This document shows, piece after piece, positions 20,880 to 49,456 of a stretch of DNA of 64,000 bases. The first letter of the stretch is position 1. Each line of letters opens with the position of its first letter. This DNA is from Mesostigma viride (lineage: Eukaryota > Streptophyta > Mesostigmatophyceae > Mesostigmatales > Mesostigmataceae), in assembly GCA_009746045.1 (NCBI GenBank), contig RPFO01000079.1, positions 5,002,468 to 5,066,467 on the forward strand, in the 5' to 3' direction. The notes under the pieces were generated by a model. That model was not told where the DNA came from and searched no databases. It saw only the letters and a program-made list of their open reading frames with translations. Position numbers and translations under genes: made by a program.

Positions 20880-23240
20880 ATGGAAGCTGAAGCGGGGAAT
20901 CAGGTGTTGAAGAACCTGAGAATGAGCGGGGACGGGGATCGGGTGGAAATTTTCCAGGCGAAGCCCTCGAGTTTTGAGATGCCGTCCTCCTCGAGGGACA
21001 GCGAGGACCAGACGGGGTCAAATAGTCCTAGTCGTAGCGCCAGCATAGATCCGGACGGGACTGACTCGGCAGCTCCGGTCTGTGCAACGCCGACAACAGT
21101 TTGGAAAACTCGCCTTCAGGTAAATGCAATCACAGTGCATCCCAGATATTTTGACGTAATTGGCTTGAGCTTTCCATCCCTTCGTCAACGCCCCGGCATA
21201 ATATGTGGGCTATGGTCACCTCTTTACCGTAGGATGTCATGAATTGTAGATCAATGGTGAGGTCCACAAGACCGAATCAAATGCGCTGATTGATGTGGGT
21301 ACGTGCAAATATCGGTTGCCTAGGCGGGCCAGGACTTCGTCTAGCTGTACGTAGACATGCATTCGTGCACGGATTCCTGTCCCCGTCATTCGAGGTTTCC
21401 TTTTCCCCCTTCTGTCAGAGCTGTTTGAAGTATGCCCTTTTACTGCCATTGCCGTCTCCCTGTAGGTGGTTTAGAAGATTGATCCCTCTCGCAGGTCGGC
21501 CGTTTTGGCCACATTTAGTAGTCTTTGAGGCTTCATGACCTCGTTCTTTGACGACAGCTTTGCAAACGCTCCCCTCTCTCTCCATCTTTGTTCCTTTCTC
21601 TGTTTGGGTTCCGCAGTATATCTCTACCTGTTATCGTCACCACAGCTGTCCTGACTTGCCTTGACTATGTTTATGGATATTTATGTGGATATCTTTTTCT
21701 TTTTTGTGGACGGCTCCAGGAAGTCGAGGCAGAGGGATCCGCGTACGCTGGGGACCACGACTCGGACGAGGAACCGGACTCTTGCCCGGAAATCAAGCCC
21801 CCCCCGGCCGCCAGTGAGGGCGGCATTGGCGAGGCCGAGTGGGAGGTGATCTCTGACGACCGCAGCGACGACCACCGCGCGCCTGGAGCCGCCCGCACTT
21901 CTTTGCTCGGGAGAGGGCGGCTAGCCACAGGGTCATCCGCGGACCCTGCGGCAGGTGAAGAGGAGGAAGTGCGGGACGATGATGATGACGTTGACGCTGA
22001 CGTCAGCGGGGTCGCAGAGGCTGTTGTTCAGCAAGGCGAGTACGTGGTCAAGCGAGGGACGGATTATGTCAGCTCCATGCTGACTTCACTGGGCCAGGGC
22101 AGGGGCGGCGAGGGGGAGGGTGGGGCAGATGCCAGCAGGGAGGATGAGGATGTTTATGCTGGCGAGGGCAAGGGCGAGGAGGGGAGCGAAGGTGCAGAGC
22201 ATCCCGCCGCGCACGCGCAGGAGGAGGACGAGGAGGAGGTGGAGGAGGATAGCCTGGGTGGCGGTGGCTATGGGGAACGGTTCCGTGTCGCCGCGGGTAT
22301 GCAGCGGTACGGGGAAGAGGAGGGCAGCGACGAGGGTGGCCAGGGTGGTGGTGGCCTGGTGGCAGAGGACGTGGGGAGTGAGGAGGAGGAGAGTGGTCCC
22401 CGGCAAGGCGGTGCGGTCCAGCCTGAGGACGTGATTCCCTGGGAGATGGAGAGTGCAGAGGATAGCATCAAGGGCGAGGGTGACGGGGGGCAGAAGATCG
22501 AGGGTGCCGAGGTCGAGGAGACGACGGTGGAGACGTGGAAGGCCCCTGGGGATGAGGAGGACGAGGAGGAGGAGGAGCAGGAGGAGGCGGAAGTGGTGCA
22601 GAGCAAATTGCGGGCGTGGCGCCGAGAGGAGGACGAGGAGGAGGAGGAGGAGGAGGAGGAGGAGGAGGAGGAGGAGGAGGAAGAGCAACCACAGCCAGGA
22701 GATCAACATCTGGAGGAGGAGGAGGAGAATGAGGAGGAGGGAGTGGAGGCCGCGTACGCAGAGGAAAAGTTTGATGACGAGGAGGAGGAACCCATGCTGG
22801 AACCGGAGGTCAAGGCTCGTGCTTACGAGCCTCCGGAAGAGTCGGAGGAGGCGGCAGAGTCTCAGTCCGAGCTGTCCCGCAGCCTCGCGTTCAGCCCCGA
22901 GCCCCACCACATGCCCGTAGAAAGCGCACGGGTCTTGTCCCCTCTCGCTGCGGCGGTGTCCCCCGCCAAGGCAAGCTCCCCGTCCCCTGCCAAGCCGTCG
23001 TACTCGCCCCCTGTGTCCAGCACCCAGGGTGGTCCTGAGGAGGTGCTGAGCCTGGGCGGGCTTGCGACACGGCTGCAGGTGGAGGCGGCGGGCATGCGGC
23101 CGGTAAGCGGTGCTGCGCTGGTGGCATTTGCCGGCACGGTGCTGCTGGTCCCTTCGGGTTGGGTGCTTGCGATCACGCTGGTGCTGGTGACGCTACGCGC
23201 GCTGGTCTCCTCGGTGGCGGGGCTACGCACGAGGCATTGA
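20880..23240 (+). CDS. very acidic protein with C-terminal membrane hairpin (2 exons)
   Basis: Exon 1 is 20880-21119 (80 codons, ending CAG|GTAAAT); exon 2 is 21720-23240 (after GGCTCCAG). Both are in phase 0, giving 586 residues with a TGA stop. Residues about 1-80 are Ser/Asp-rich. Then come EWEVISDDRSDDH and a short amphipathic stretch (VVQQGEYVVKRGTDYVSSML). About 350 Glu/Asp-rich residues follow, including a pure Glu run encoded by (GAG)n near 22635-22680, then a Ser/Pro region with SP and SPSP motifs. The last 45 residues are hydrophobic in two short blocks split by PSG (VAFAGTVLLV, then WVLAITLVLVTL) and end LRTRH. This suggests tail anchoring or a membrane hairpin. I recognise no family. 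The start at 20880 is the first ATG in frame after a stop-containing leader. Confidence 0.65.
22560..22790 (+). repeat. (GAG)n coding microsatellite
   Basis: GAGGAGGAG tracts encode consecutive Glu residues in exon 2 of the acidic protein. The antisense frames full of Leu (22086-22910) are a by-product of this composition. Confidence 0.85.
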
Positions 23241-24300
23241 GGGGGATAGCTGGTATTTGCCATTTTCCGTCTCAAGCGACGAAGGGACATCGCAGGTGTT
23301 GTCGTTTCCTCTCGGGATGAATTGGTCGAGTATGGGCCTCCGCATTTCTTTTGAACTACCTGTCGAAAGAGCCCTTGCAGCATCCCTTGAAAGACCTCTT
23401 GAAATACTTCTTGAAAAAAGTGTTGAAAGACCTCTTGAAATATTTCTCGAAAGACCCCTTTAAAGACTGACGGCTGAGGGTGTGCACCTCTGCTGCGGTG
23501 CAGAGTGCGTGGTGCAAGCCCCTGGGTGAGGGCGGGGTGATGTGGCTTGGTGGGTCTTAGAGGGACTCATTGGGATGGGGCAGGCGGGTCACGCTTCTTT
23601 TTCGGATGGTAGCTGAAGAGCTCGGTCTGCATGCCGGAAGCTTTGGAAAGGGGGTCCTTGGCCTGTGCATGACCATGCCAAGGACTACGATTAGTCGTAG
23701 CTGGCGAATGTTTTCCGTGCAGGCAAGTCCCCCCGCTTCCCCCAAGGAATACGTGGATGCCACTGCCCATGAGCCGCCATGTTGCTGGCCCCACCCCTTG
23801 GCTAGTTGAGGTTAACCACGGTTGGATGTGTGTGTTGTTTTGCCAACCTTGGCAGTGTGACATGCATCCCAGATATCCAGTCATTGACCCATGTCATTAA
23901 CCGGGGTGGTTTGTCCAACCATTTTGTCCCTCGGTTGGGAATTTTGGTGCCTGTAATCCACAGGCAGGTCTAACGGGACCTTGTATTGAATGACAGTGAG
24001 CTTATCGTCTAGAGTTCAACACGCTGACAGGGTGTAGACAAAAGTGTATCTATCTCGTTGAGATATAGGTGTATCTATGTTGCGGCTTCTTGTATCTACC
24101 CGCTGTTTTGTGGGGATTTCTGGTGTAAATATAACAAGACCTGTATATCCAACCATCCCTGCATCCAATACTTGGATTTTATACTCTGTGATTCAAGATT
24201 TTTTTTTTCTATCTGCCTTGCGTCCAGGAATGAGTGTCTCATACTGCTACATTCATAAATACATAAATTGCCGATCATGTGTGTTTTGGCCTGCATGAGT
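23241..24300. other. 3' flank; imperfect 24-bp repeats, no further gene
   Basis: At about 23355-23462 a unit like TTGAAAGACCTCTTGAAATA repeats four to five times with changes, just after the stop codon of the acidic-protein gene, probably in its 3' untranslated region. The rest shows no coding signal. TGTAA, the usual green-algal polyadenylation signal, occurs at about 23954 and 24123. Confidence 0.5.
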
Positions 24301-24304
24301 GAAC

Positions 24305-25124
24305 CAGTGACAAGTAAGTAAGTAATTGCATACGTGTCATGCGCATGGGCATTATCTGTACTCCGCACCCAAATGATAGACAAGGAGAAATGGGCTGCCA
24401 TCGATCTGCGACAAGATACAATAGATACGAGCCACGATAAGATGCCCAGGATAGATATGAGCCACGAGACAGCCACATGTGGCTGGCGGCGGCGCCCATA
24501 ACTTCCACGTTTGGGCGCCAAATTTTGCCGCGACTATCACAATCGCTTCGTCTTTCTAAGACACACACGCTGATATATTTTCCTGAAGCTATTTGGCAAA
24601 GGCTTTTTGCCTTTGCACCGTGTGCAGTTCTTGGACGTTTGGAATCATGGCATGGCTAACGTGATGACTGACTAGCTAGACCTTTTCAGTGGTTTTCCAT
24701 TTGCGGGTATTTCCTCGTAAATGGTGGGAGAGCGATCGCAGCAATGGTGCTCACCACTAGACACTCCCGGCCAGTTAGGCTAGAAACACACGCCCTGATC
24801 AAGCATGCTGTTTCCGGCCCCACCGTCTAGGTCATCTAGTCGCTCCACACGTAAGCCAGCCATAATTTCAATGCACAAGGATACACATTTCCATCACCAT
24901 TCATCTTCATCATCCTGAACGACTCGAAAACGCGGAAAAGATAACGGCAGGCTCGAGCTACCATGGTCCGGATTCTCCCGATTTCTGGCCTGCGCTGGTT
25001 GTCTCTTTGATATTTTCCTGAAGCTAGATCACGCAATATTATGACGAGCAAACGCTCCTCGACGCAACGCAGCCTGGCGGCTGCGCGCTGAGCCCTGAAA
25101 CTACGTCTGCAGCTCCGGCTGCAG
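24305..25124. mobile_element. scrambled LINE fragments in both orientations
   Basis: AGTAAGTAAGTAATTGCATA at about 24313 is a minus-sense 3' tail like the one at 25125. Within 50 bp the plus strand encodes MIDKEKWAAI, the same block found on the minus strand at about 25450-25480, so an inversion lies between. Next come the inverted copy of the 6.0 kb noncoding block (24480-24600), an inverted dispersed-repeat copy (24895-25015), and a plus-strand ORF1 start (25045-25120). Confidence 0.55.
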
Positions 25125-27610
25125 TAAGTAAGTAAGTAAGTAAGTACTTGCGTGTCATGCGCAAAGGCATGCCACGGAGTACTATGCTAATCTCATTAGA
25201 AAAATAATTACTCAAAAGTTTAAACAAATATCGTCTGCATCATCCCCCAACCGTTAAGCACTAGATGGGGATGTAATCCTCATCCGAGCTGTTCTCTACT
25301 GTAATGGCAGACGAGGCGGTCATAGTGTAGCGGCTATCCTCAGGACCAATAACCTCCACCTGCGGACTTCTACCCTGGCTAGCAACGGGCCGCGGGGCCT
25401 GTGGGGAGAAAACAGGAGCATACCCCTCGGGAAGGTGCTTATCGCAGATGGCAGCCCATTTCTCCTTGTCAATCATGCGGGCGCGGAGTACGGATAGTCC
25501 CAGAAGCCCTGCATCTTCAAGCAGTTGTGTCACATAGGTCCGGGTCGTGCTGCGCCGGTGCCCGGCGCGCGCAAGTTTGTCAGTGGGTTGCGATGGGACA
25601 AGGGGACCCTGCCATAGGAGGAGGTGTCTACCTGGTTGGCCCGTCTTAAGCCCCCCGGCAGGGCCCTCCGATCGGTATTCACCTGGTCTGCCGGTGCGGG
25701 CAAGATGGCCGGCAAAGAGGACTGGCGGCGGCGGTGTCGGATGGTATGGGTGACAAGAGGGAGCTCGCAGTAGAGCTCGGCCCGGGTGCGGCGTTCCATG
25801 GTATAGCGGATGCCGAGGATATGACGGAGCATTCGAGTGACGGTGCCGTCAAGCTGCTGGCTCAGCGCCTGGTCCAGGGTCCACGCCTCGCAGCCATAAA
25901 GGAGGATGCTGAGGACAAGGGCCAATTGAACAGAATGCGCTTGCGTCGCTCACTCAGGTAGCGGCAGGTCCAGAACCTGTCAAGGCGGCGGAGGGCCGCC
26001 CAGGCCTGGCCAATGCGGGTGTTGATGTCGTCCGCTGTGGAGGGAAGCCAGCTGCCAAGGAGCTTGAAGCGAGTCGCCGGGGGGACGGGGCTGCCGTCCA
26101 GCAAGAGGAGGGTGGGTGGGGCTATCCCAGCAGGGAAGCCGATGGCCATGACCTCCGTTTTCTTGCTGATCATAAGCCCCACCGCCCGCGCTTCCAGTGA
26201 TAAGCTGTCTAGCCAGAGTTGGGCTGACTCCGGGGTTTCCACGAGTGTCGTGTCATCAGCGTAGATCAGATTGCTCAGGCGGTAGGGTGGGTCAACCCCG
26301 CCGTAGCTGGCGTACTCCGTGACCTCGATCCCCGGCGGGCGCCCCTCCACCCGGGCGAAGCGGGCTTACAAGTGCACGCCGCATAATATATCAGTCCACC
26401 ATAATGATGAATAGATAGATATGGGGAGAGCACACAGCCCTGCCACACCCCGGTGTGCAGGGGGGAAGCCGGACTCAGTGACGCCGTCAGCGGCACGGAC
26501 CTGGGCTTGGGACTCTTCATAGAACTGGCGGATGATCTCAATGATGTAGGATGGGACACGGAACAGGTGAAGGACTAGCTTAGTACCCACAGGGCGTCCC
26601 ATATGAACTGTATCGAATGCCTTGGTGTAATCCACGAAGATCAATAGCAATGCATGCAAGAGGCCGGGGGCCAGGCGGCCCACTTCCTCGATCAGGCAGC
26701 GCGCGGTAATGGTGACCATAACACAATTGCGACCAACACGGAAGCCCATCTGGGACTCACCTAGAGTGGGGATCGAGGCTGGCGCGCATGCGGTTCAGCA
26801 CTGGGGAGACGCATGAAGACTTTCAGCACGCAGCTTTGGAGGCATACGCCGCGATAGTTGCCGGTATCCGCGGCGGACCCCTTGCCCTTGTAGAGCATGA
26901 CCCGGACAGCGGTCTTCCAATTTACGTCGGCGGGGGGAGGCCATCTCGTAGAATCCGGTTGCAAACACCCCGGAGGAAAGGCTCAAGCTCAGGCATCTTA
27001 ACCACCTCCGGTGAAATATTGTCCACTCCCATGGCAGCATCATTGCGCGGAGGGTGGAGATGGCAGCAGCCCATTCCTGGGGAGTCCACTCGTCGTGGGG
27101 CCCGTCCACCTGGGGGCCGGAGAGCGGTGGGACCAGGTAGTCCGTCTCACTGGTGGGCGCCTGCGGGGGCTCAATGGGGCCGCCTCGGCCCTCGGCTGGC
27201 CGCAGGGCGTGCAGCGGCAGCGGGGTCAAGCGGGGGGGGCGGGCCAGGGGCCCCCGATAGTTTGGCCTGGGAGCTGAACCAAATCTCAAGGCGTTCACTG
27301 GGGGTGCCCGGGATGTCAGCCCGTTGCGTTTCCCGTCGTCCGGTGAGACGGTCGAGAGAGCGCCAGGCTGCCTTGTGCTGGTTGGCGGCCGTGTGGCGAT
27401 TGATTTCGGCGGCAAGTGTCTCCACCTCCTCCGCATGTGCGGCAGTATATGTAAGTCGTTCAGTAGTAAGCCGTTCCTGGTACGGGTACAGGTCCTCCCC
27501 GCGGCGGCGAGCCTGCGCTATAGCGCCAGCCGGGCGGCAACCACCCGGGCGTCGCGCAGGTAGAGCGGGGCTGGTCGGGCGCGGGGTTGCTCGGGGAGAA
27601 GCCTCACTTA
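25125..27610 (-). mobile_element. LINE with reverse transcriptase, 5'-truncated, (GTAA)n tail
   Basis: The minus-strand element ends in a GTAAGTAAGTAAGTAAGTA tail (plus sense) at 25122-25145. It encodes in order: a helical linker (ETLAAEINRHTAANQHKAAW, LTGRRETQRADI); reverse transcriptase blocks with IFVDYTKAFDTV (about 26610-26645) and IYADDTTLVETP (YADD at about 26252-26263); the thumb-like LSILLYGCEAWTLDQ (about 25890); and a C-terminus with MIDKEKWAAICDKHLPEG and EDYIPI. The catalytic Asp residues are present, but the domains fall in at least four frames, so it is inactive. No restriction-like endonuclease follows the polymerase, unlike the 4.9 kb fragment. A nearly identical 3' end lies at 10961-11192. 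Confidence 0.85.
25261..27436 (-). pseudogene. LINE ORF2 reverse transcriptase, frameshifted
   Basis: Coding remains of the reverse transcriptase LINE. Open segments are 26795-27436, 26366-26749, 25862-26350, 25530-25925 and 25261-25533, overlapping in different frames. Frame changes occur near 26360, 25890 and 25530, among others. The final segment ends at TAG (25261-25263). The endonuclease domain is not in this piece; one on the same strand lies at 29600-30107. Confidence 0.75.
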
Positions 27611-27689
27611 AGCGCTATACCACGGTCCTTAATTTAGGACTTTGTCCTAAATTAATTAAGGACCAATTTACTATAACCGAGGTACCGGG

Positions 27690-27815
27690 GGGGGGGGGGG
27701 GGACTCACTATATGGACCGTACCCCATGTGGACCGTACCCGGCATGATGTACCCGACCAGTGGTACGTACCGGCACATGGTACCCGGATTCCGTACCCGG
27801 GTACCGGGTATAATG
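27690..27815. repeat. GTACCC-rich block after a poly-G run
   Basis: After a 16-18 G run at 27687 the sequence holds about nine copies of GTACC or its complement in 110 bp, including GTACCCGGGTACCGGGTA. Several are palindromic. No coding content. Confidence 0.7.
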
Positions 27816-29390
27816 GCGGGAAAGTAGGGACCTCGACCAAAAATATAACCGATTTTGGAGCGAAAAAGTGGGTGCGGGAATGATCTGAGGTGGATATGGC
27901 GACCTGACAATCGTGGCCGGCGTTGTCACGTGCGTTTATCATTTCGGGCGCCCAGTAGCAAAAACGAAAGGTCGTTAGTTATGCTTAAAGGCTGTGAAAT
28001 TTTCTGCGCAAGTTTTTATGTGTAGTGCTGTAGCACAGCGGCACAACACAAATGGGTCGCAGATCGCCTGCTCGCGGAGGGTCGATTTTGGCACAAACAT
28101 GTTAGTGTATTAGCAATGGTGGTGCGAATCAAGCCAGGAAATTTTTGTGGACGATTTTGATTATAGTCTGGAGTTTATAAACGGAGTATTTGACATGGGA
28201 GCGCCTGGGCCGTGATATTCTTGCCCGATTTCCATTGTCGACCATGTTTTCGGGACGTTCAGGCTGGGCAGCGAGCGCACCTTATAGGTCTTCACTTTCG
28301 GTATTTCTTGGACCTAGAACGCAGCACAAGCGTGGTTTATATCATTTTCGAACCGGTTGGCCAGCTTTGGTGAGCTCAGCTCTCGGAAAGCTGACCTCGC
28401 TGCGGATTTCAGCGACTTTTTTGCAACCATCTGGAATGAGGCGACGTAAGTAGCAGGTACGTGCCGGGGTGCCCTAGATCATGAGTGTAACTGGCAACGC
28501 TGTCGTGGTGTTTTGAGTCAGTAAGCTATATATGCCTAAAAAGAGGGGACGCTCTCTGTGCACATATAACTGTCACACATAGTTGGTTTACGTCATACAA
28601 TTTTTTACGTTTCTATCTTCGTCGTCCGCTGCAGCTAAAACACACATGCGTAAGAGCAGTTTTACTCATGTGTTAGTTATATAAACCATGGCCGGTCCTA
28701 TGGCCTGCAGCTAGTCGTTCAGGGTGTTCTCAGACAGTATATACAGTATGGTTTACGTGTTACATGCACCCTGAATTCGCTCACAAAGCGTTGCATGTTA
28801 GCACAACGTTGTTCTGTAACTTGATTTGGCTGCATTCATGTGTTAGTTGCGATGCAAATGCAATGTTTTTTCATCGCTGGGTGGTGGCCAGCATGTCCGT
28901 CCGTGATGTCAAATTAGAAGGTTTGGCATATGCTTAGAGAAAGTTTACCGCAAGGGGTGGGCCATGTTCAAGCCGGGCAACCTCAGCAACCATGCAACCG
29001 TATATTGCATTACCTGCACCATCTGTGACACCGTTAAGCACGCGTACATATAGAGGCAGCCACAGCAGGGTATGGCCTTGTTATACGCTGCCCCGCCATC
29101 CCAAGGCCTCGTAGGGTCCCCTAGCGCTTGTAAGATGCTCAAGGGACCGTGTGGATAGCATGGTCATGCGTTGATACTATAATTGGTCCTATTGGTCCTA
29201 AATTCTCATTTTGACCTAATTCGCGGTTTGAGGCCTGCCATGGGCCAGGGTCCATTCATGCAGGCACTAAATGTAATTATTTGAACCCAGGGGCCAGGTT
29301 TTTGTCCAAAATTCAAAAAGTGTGTTATCTGGCAGTGGTAAAAATGCCAGGGTCAAAATTTGATGTTTGCACATATATTTTTTAATTCAA
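27816..29390. other. no gene seen inside the inverted-repeat interval
   Basis: Frames under 90 residues with no motif. A minus frame at 28945-29142 and a plus frame at 28190-28453 are not convincing. Confidence 0.45.
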
Positions 29391-29599
29391 ACTGGTCCTA
29401 AAATAAGGACTTTTCTTGGTAACATGGACACCTTAACTCGCTTCTCCCCGAGCAATTGCAACCCCGCAGAGTAAGGGGAGAGCCTTAAGCTCCACCGATC
29501 GCATGAACAGTTCGTAGGGTGGCGTGAGATCCACACCGCGATCTGCGTCCAGCCGTACATTAAAGGTTGCGCGTCCACGAAGGCAGACCTGATTGCATC

Positions 29600-30107
29600 G
29601 TGGCGTATCTCATCGATCCTCTGACCACTTCTCCCTGCGCCCACGGACAGGGCGTAAGCAGGTCCAGTCAGGGCGGGGCCGGGGGCGGCGGCGCGCAGGG
29701 GCCTGAAGACGTAGGCGCAAGGTTGCGGTGACCATGCGGTGATCCGATGCGACACTGGGGGTGGTAAGCGTACGGGCATCGATGACGGAAGAGCGCCAGC
29801 ACGTGCGCACAAGTATGTAGTCCAAGCATACACATCGCCGCCGAGGGAGCATCGAGCCAGCCGCCTTGCGCATGGGGCCCACAAAGGTCACTAGTGCATC
29901 AGGCGCCGGTTTAGCAAACAGCGTATTGGCAGCAGTCAAGTCCCCATCAGTGAGTAGTTGCTCAAGTACGGGGTTAACATTGGCATTGCTATCGGTTAGG
30001 TGCGGCGCATACATGCAGCCCCCGCGGCCCACGGGCAGGGTCACGTTGGCATCCACCAAGATGGCAACGATGTATTGACGTAGGATCTGTTTCTCTATGT
30101 CGAGCAA
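29600..30107 (-). pseudogene. LINE APE-type endonuclease fragment
   Basis: The minus frame contains LDYILVRTCW and later ARTLTTPSVASDHRMVTATL. SDHRMV is the C-terminal SDH motif of the exonuclease-endonuclease-phosphatase fold used by LINEs to nick target DNA, and LDYILVR is the strand that precedes it. The N-terminal catalytic Glu and Asn blocks are missing, so the fragment is cut at both sides. It could be the upstream part of the element at 25.1-27.6 kb. Confidence 0.7.
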
Positions 30108-31050
30108 CTGGTTGAAGAACGCTGGCGCGCGGTCCTCGGCCGGGTCCCCAGCATGCAGCTACCCAATCATAAAAGTCTGCACAAATCTTGGCTTAGTTGA
30201 GAGTCCAAGTATCCGGGATCCATGAATAAAGATACGTTATGGAGTCGATACCGCACTATGGAAATAATAATACCGCAAGCATGGTGCATGTTGCGGCAGA
30301 GCAGAGGACTTCTTGCCGCAATAATATGTATGCAGGTTTCCAGGTTTTCCGCATAAAAGTTGGGTAAGAAACTGAAATTATCTACGTTTCCTTTGCCCGA
30401 GGACGTCAACGTACAAACTCGTAGAAACCTAATTAACAACCTCGACTGAACGCATCCTGATGGTCGTGCAACCCAGCAGCCACTGAAATTCGCGCGAAAA
30501 TTGGTGAGATCTACCTGCCGATATCGCCGTACGTCATCTTCACCTTCGTCCCACAAAAATGCCTGATTTCAATCAGTGATACACACTTGTTTGTGCACAG
30601 CTGTCACAGAAAAATTACCAAAAATACCAGGATTTTCCCCCTGAATTCTGTAGACGTCCGGAATGTAAGGAGTCCGTCCACTGAGTTCCAGACCGAAATC
30701 TCGTATTTACTGTGTCTGCCACGTGTCAGCCATTCAACACAATACATCGCGTTTTAACCCTAAAACGCGATGTATCGCGTCAACTGTAAAAAAAACACGG
30801 GTTAGTCAATTAATGCCAATGGGGTAACAATGGAAGAGAAATATTATCACACGTCTGTCACGTCCATGGTAGATGGCAAGCGCCCTGAGTCTAGCCAGGA
30901 ACCGGGCCAGCAGATGCCAGTTCTTCCACACCATCAGCTGCAAAGGCATCGAGGAAAGCGCTGTTGAATTTCACGATGTAAAAATTCTTCAGTCCCCGGT
31001 ATGCACTAGGAAGCGATGGTTCCTGGTACCTTGTAACACAGTCACAAGAT
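30108..31050. other. no gene seen; downstream flank of CFAP99
   Basis: AT-richer sequence with only short frames. A GTTTTAACCCTAAAAC hairpin-like stretch with CGATGTATCGCG lies at about 30748-30780. The minus-strand CFAP99 transcript should end in the right part of this stretch. Confidence 0.45.
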
Positions 31051-48393
<17,343 letters not shown>

Positions 48394-49456
48394 TTTGGGC
48401 AGTAAGGTTCAAACACCAAATATGTCCTGCTTTAGCTTCCCATTACACGAGCGGACGGCGATACTACCGGAGTGTTTCCCGAGAGGCAGGTAGTGCAGGC
48501 TTCCGTGCCAGGGTCACTTGCAGTTCGTTTAGGCCACGGTCTTCCGGAAGGCCACGGGCGCAAGGTATCACACAACCTCTTCTTCCACATCGTCAACTCT
48601 CCCTATCCTGACAAAATTCTAGGAATATTGTGGATAATAGCGACGAAACCATACTTCTCCTAAGTTCAGCACACAGTTATTTGCTGAGCGTCTATAAGAA
48701 CACAAGTATCATTATTCATGAAGATTGCTGGACGGATTATTCCCCCATATTGCGTATGACTGGCAACGATCGGCCATTCCATACCCTGTCTTATTTGTTT
48801 CCTCTCCACACGTATTTCCCCCATCGCCATTTTTCATCGAAATTCTGGTTTATACCGAGCTTTGACAGATTTAGCACTTGTGTCAGCAGACAGCAGCATA
48901 CTAAATACAGACATACTTCGACCGTCTCAACTTTAACCTCAGGCGTGACGCGGCGCGGGGGGGGGCTTGCTGCTTCCTGCATCGGTCCAAGATGGCAGTA
49001 GCTAAAATGGTCTCGATGCATCCGCGCAGGTCCCCAGTCCCCACTGCAAAGTACACCCCCCCCACACACGTTTAAGATTGGGGTCCGACCAATCCAGGGC
49101 TCATGATCTTAAAGAATCTTACTACTGTGATTCGATTCTAATAAGTTCTACTACATTCTACTACAATTATACTACTAGTAGAGGTCAAATCCAGGGGCTC
49201 ATGATCTTAAACCTGAGAATCTTAAACGTGGGGGGGGGGGTTGTAGACCTTGTCTTGGCCACTGGCCACTGGCGAACATGCATGCGCGATGCAGGACGAC
49301 GTGTTCTGCTGTAAAAACTTGGAAGGTGAGAGGACGCGAGAGAGACGCGGCAGTCATAATTTTTGCTTAACGAAGCGGAGCTGTAGTGCACTTTTGCCCC
49401 GCGGCTTCTGTGGCGTCATTGTTCCTGGAGAATTGCCTTGTCTAATATATTGTATC
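48394..49456. promoter_or_regulatory. divergent intergenic interval, CFAP99 / cytochrome c
   Basis: 1063 bp separate the two start codons, which point away from each other, so both promoters must lie here. No clear TATA box was found. GTCCAATCCAGGGGCTCATG-like text occurs twice (GGGCTCATGATCTTAAA at about 49098 and 49194), a duplication of about 96-bp period. The CFAP99 start (48393) is preceded in sense by AAAATG context. Confidence 0.5.

Larger units (their letters stand above)
27581..29467. mobile_element. 1.9-kb interval bounded by imperfect inverted repeats
   Basis: The left edge GCGGGGTTGCTCGGGGAGAA at 27581, followed by GGTCCTTAATTTAGGAC at 27624, is matched on the opposite strand at the right edge. 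Read leftward from 29467, this gives GCGGGGTTGC, four extra bases, GCTCGGGGAGAAGC, and later GTCCTTATTTTAGGACC. The left edge itself folds back (27624-27664, GTCCTAAATTAATTAAGGAC as second arm). The inside has no recognisable transposase. It separates the reverse transcriptase piece from the endonuclease piece. It may be a non-autonomous DNA element or an inversion product. Confidence 0.4.

Noticed and set aside
22086-22910. 274-residue Leu-rich minus frame
   Set aside because: Reverse complement of (GAG)n Glu codons in the acidic-protein exon.
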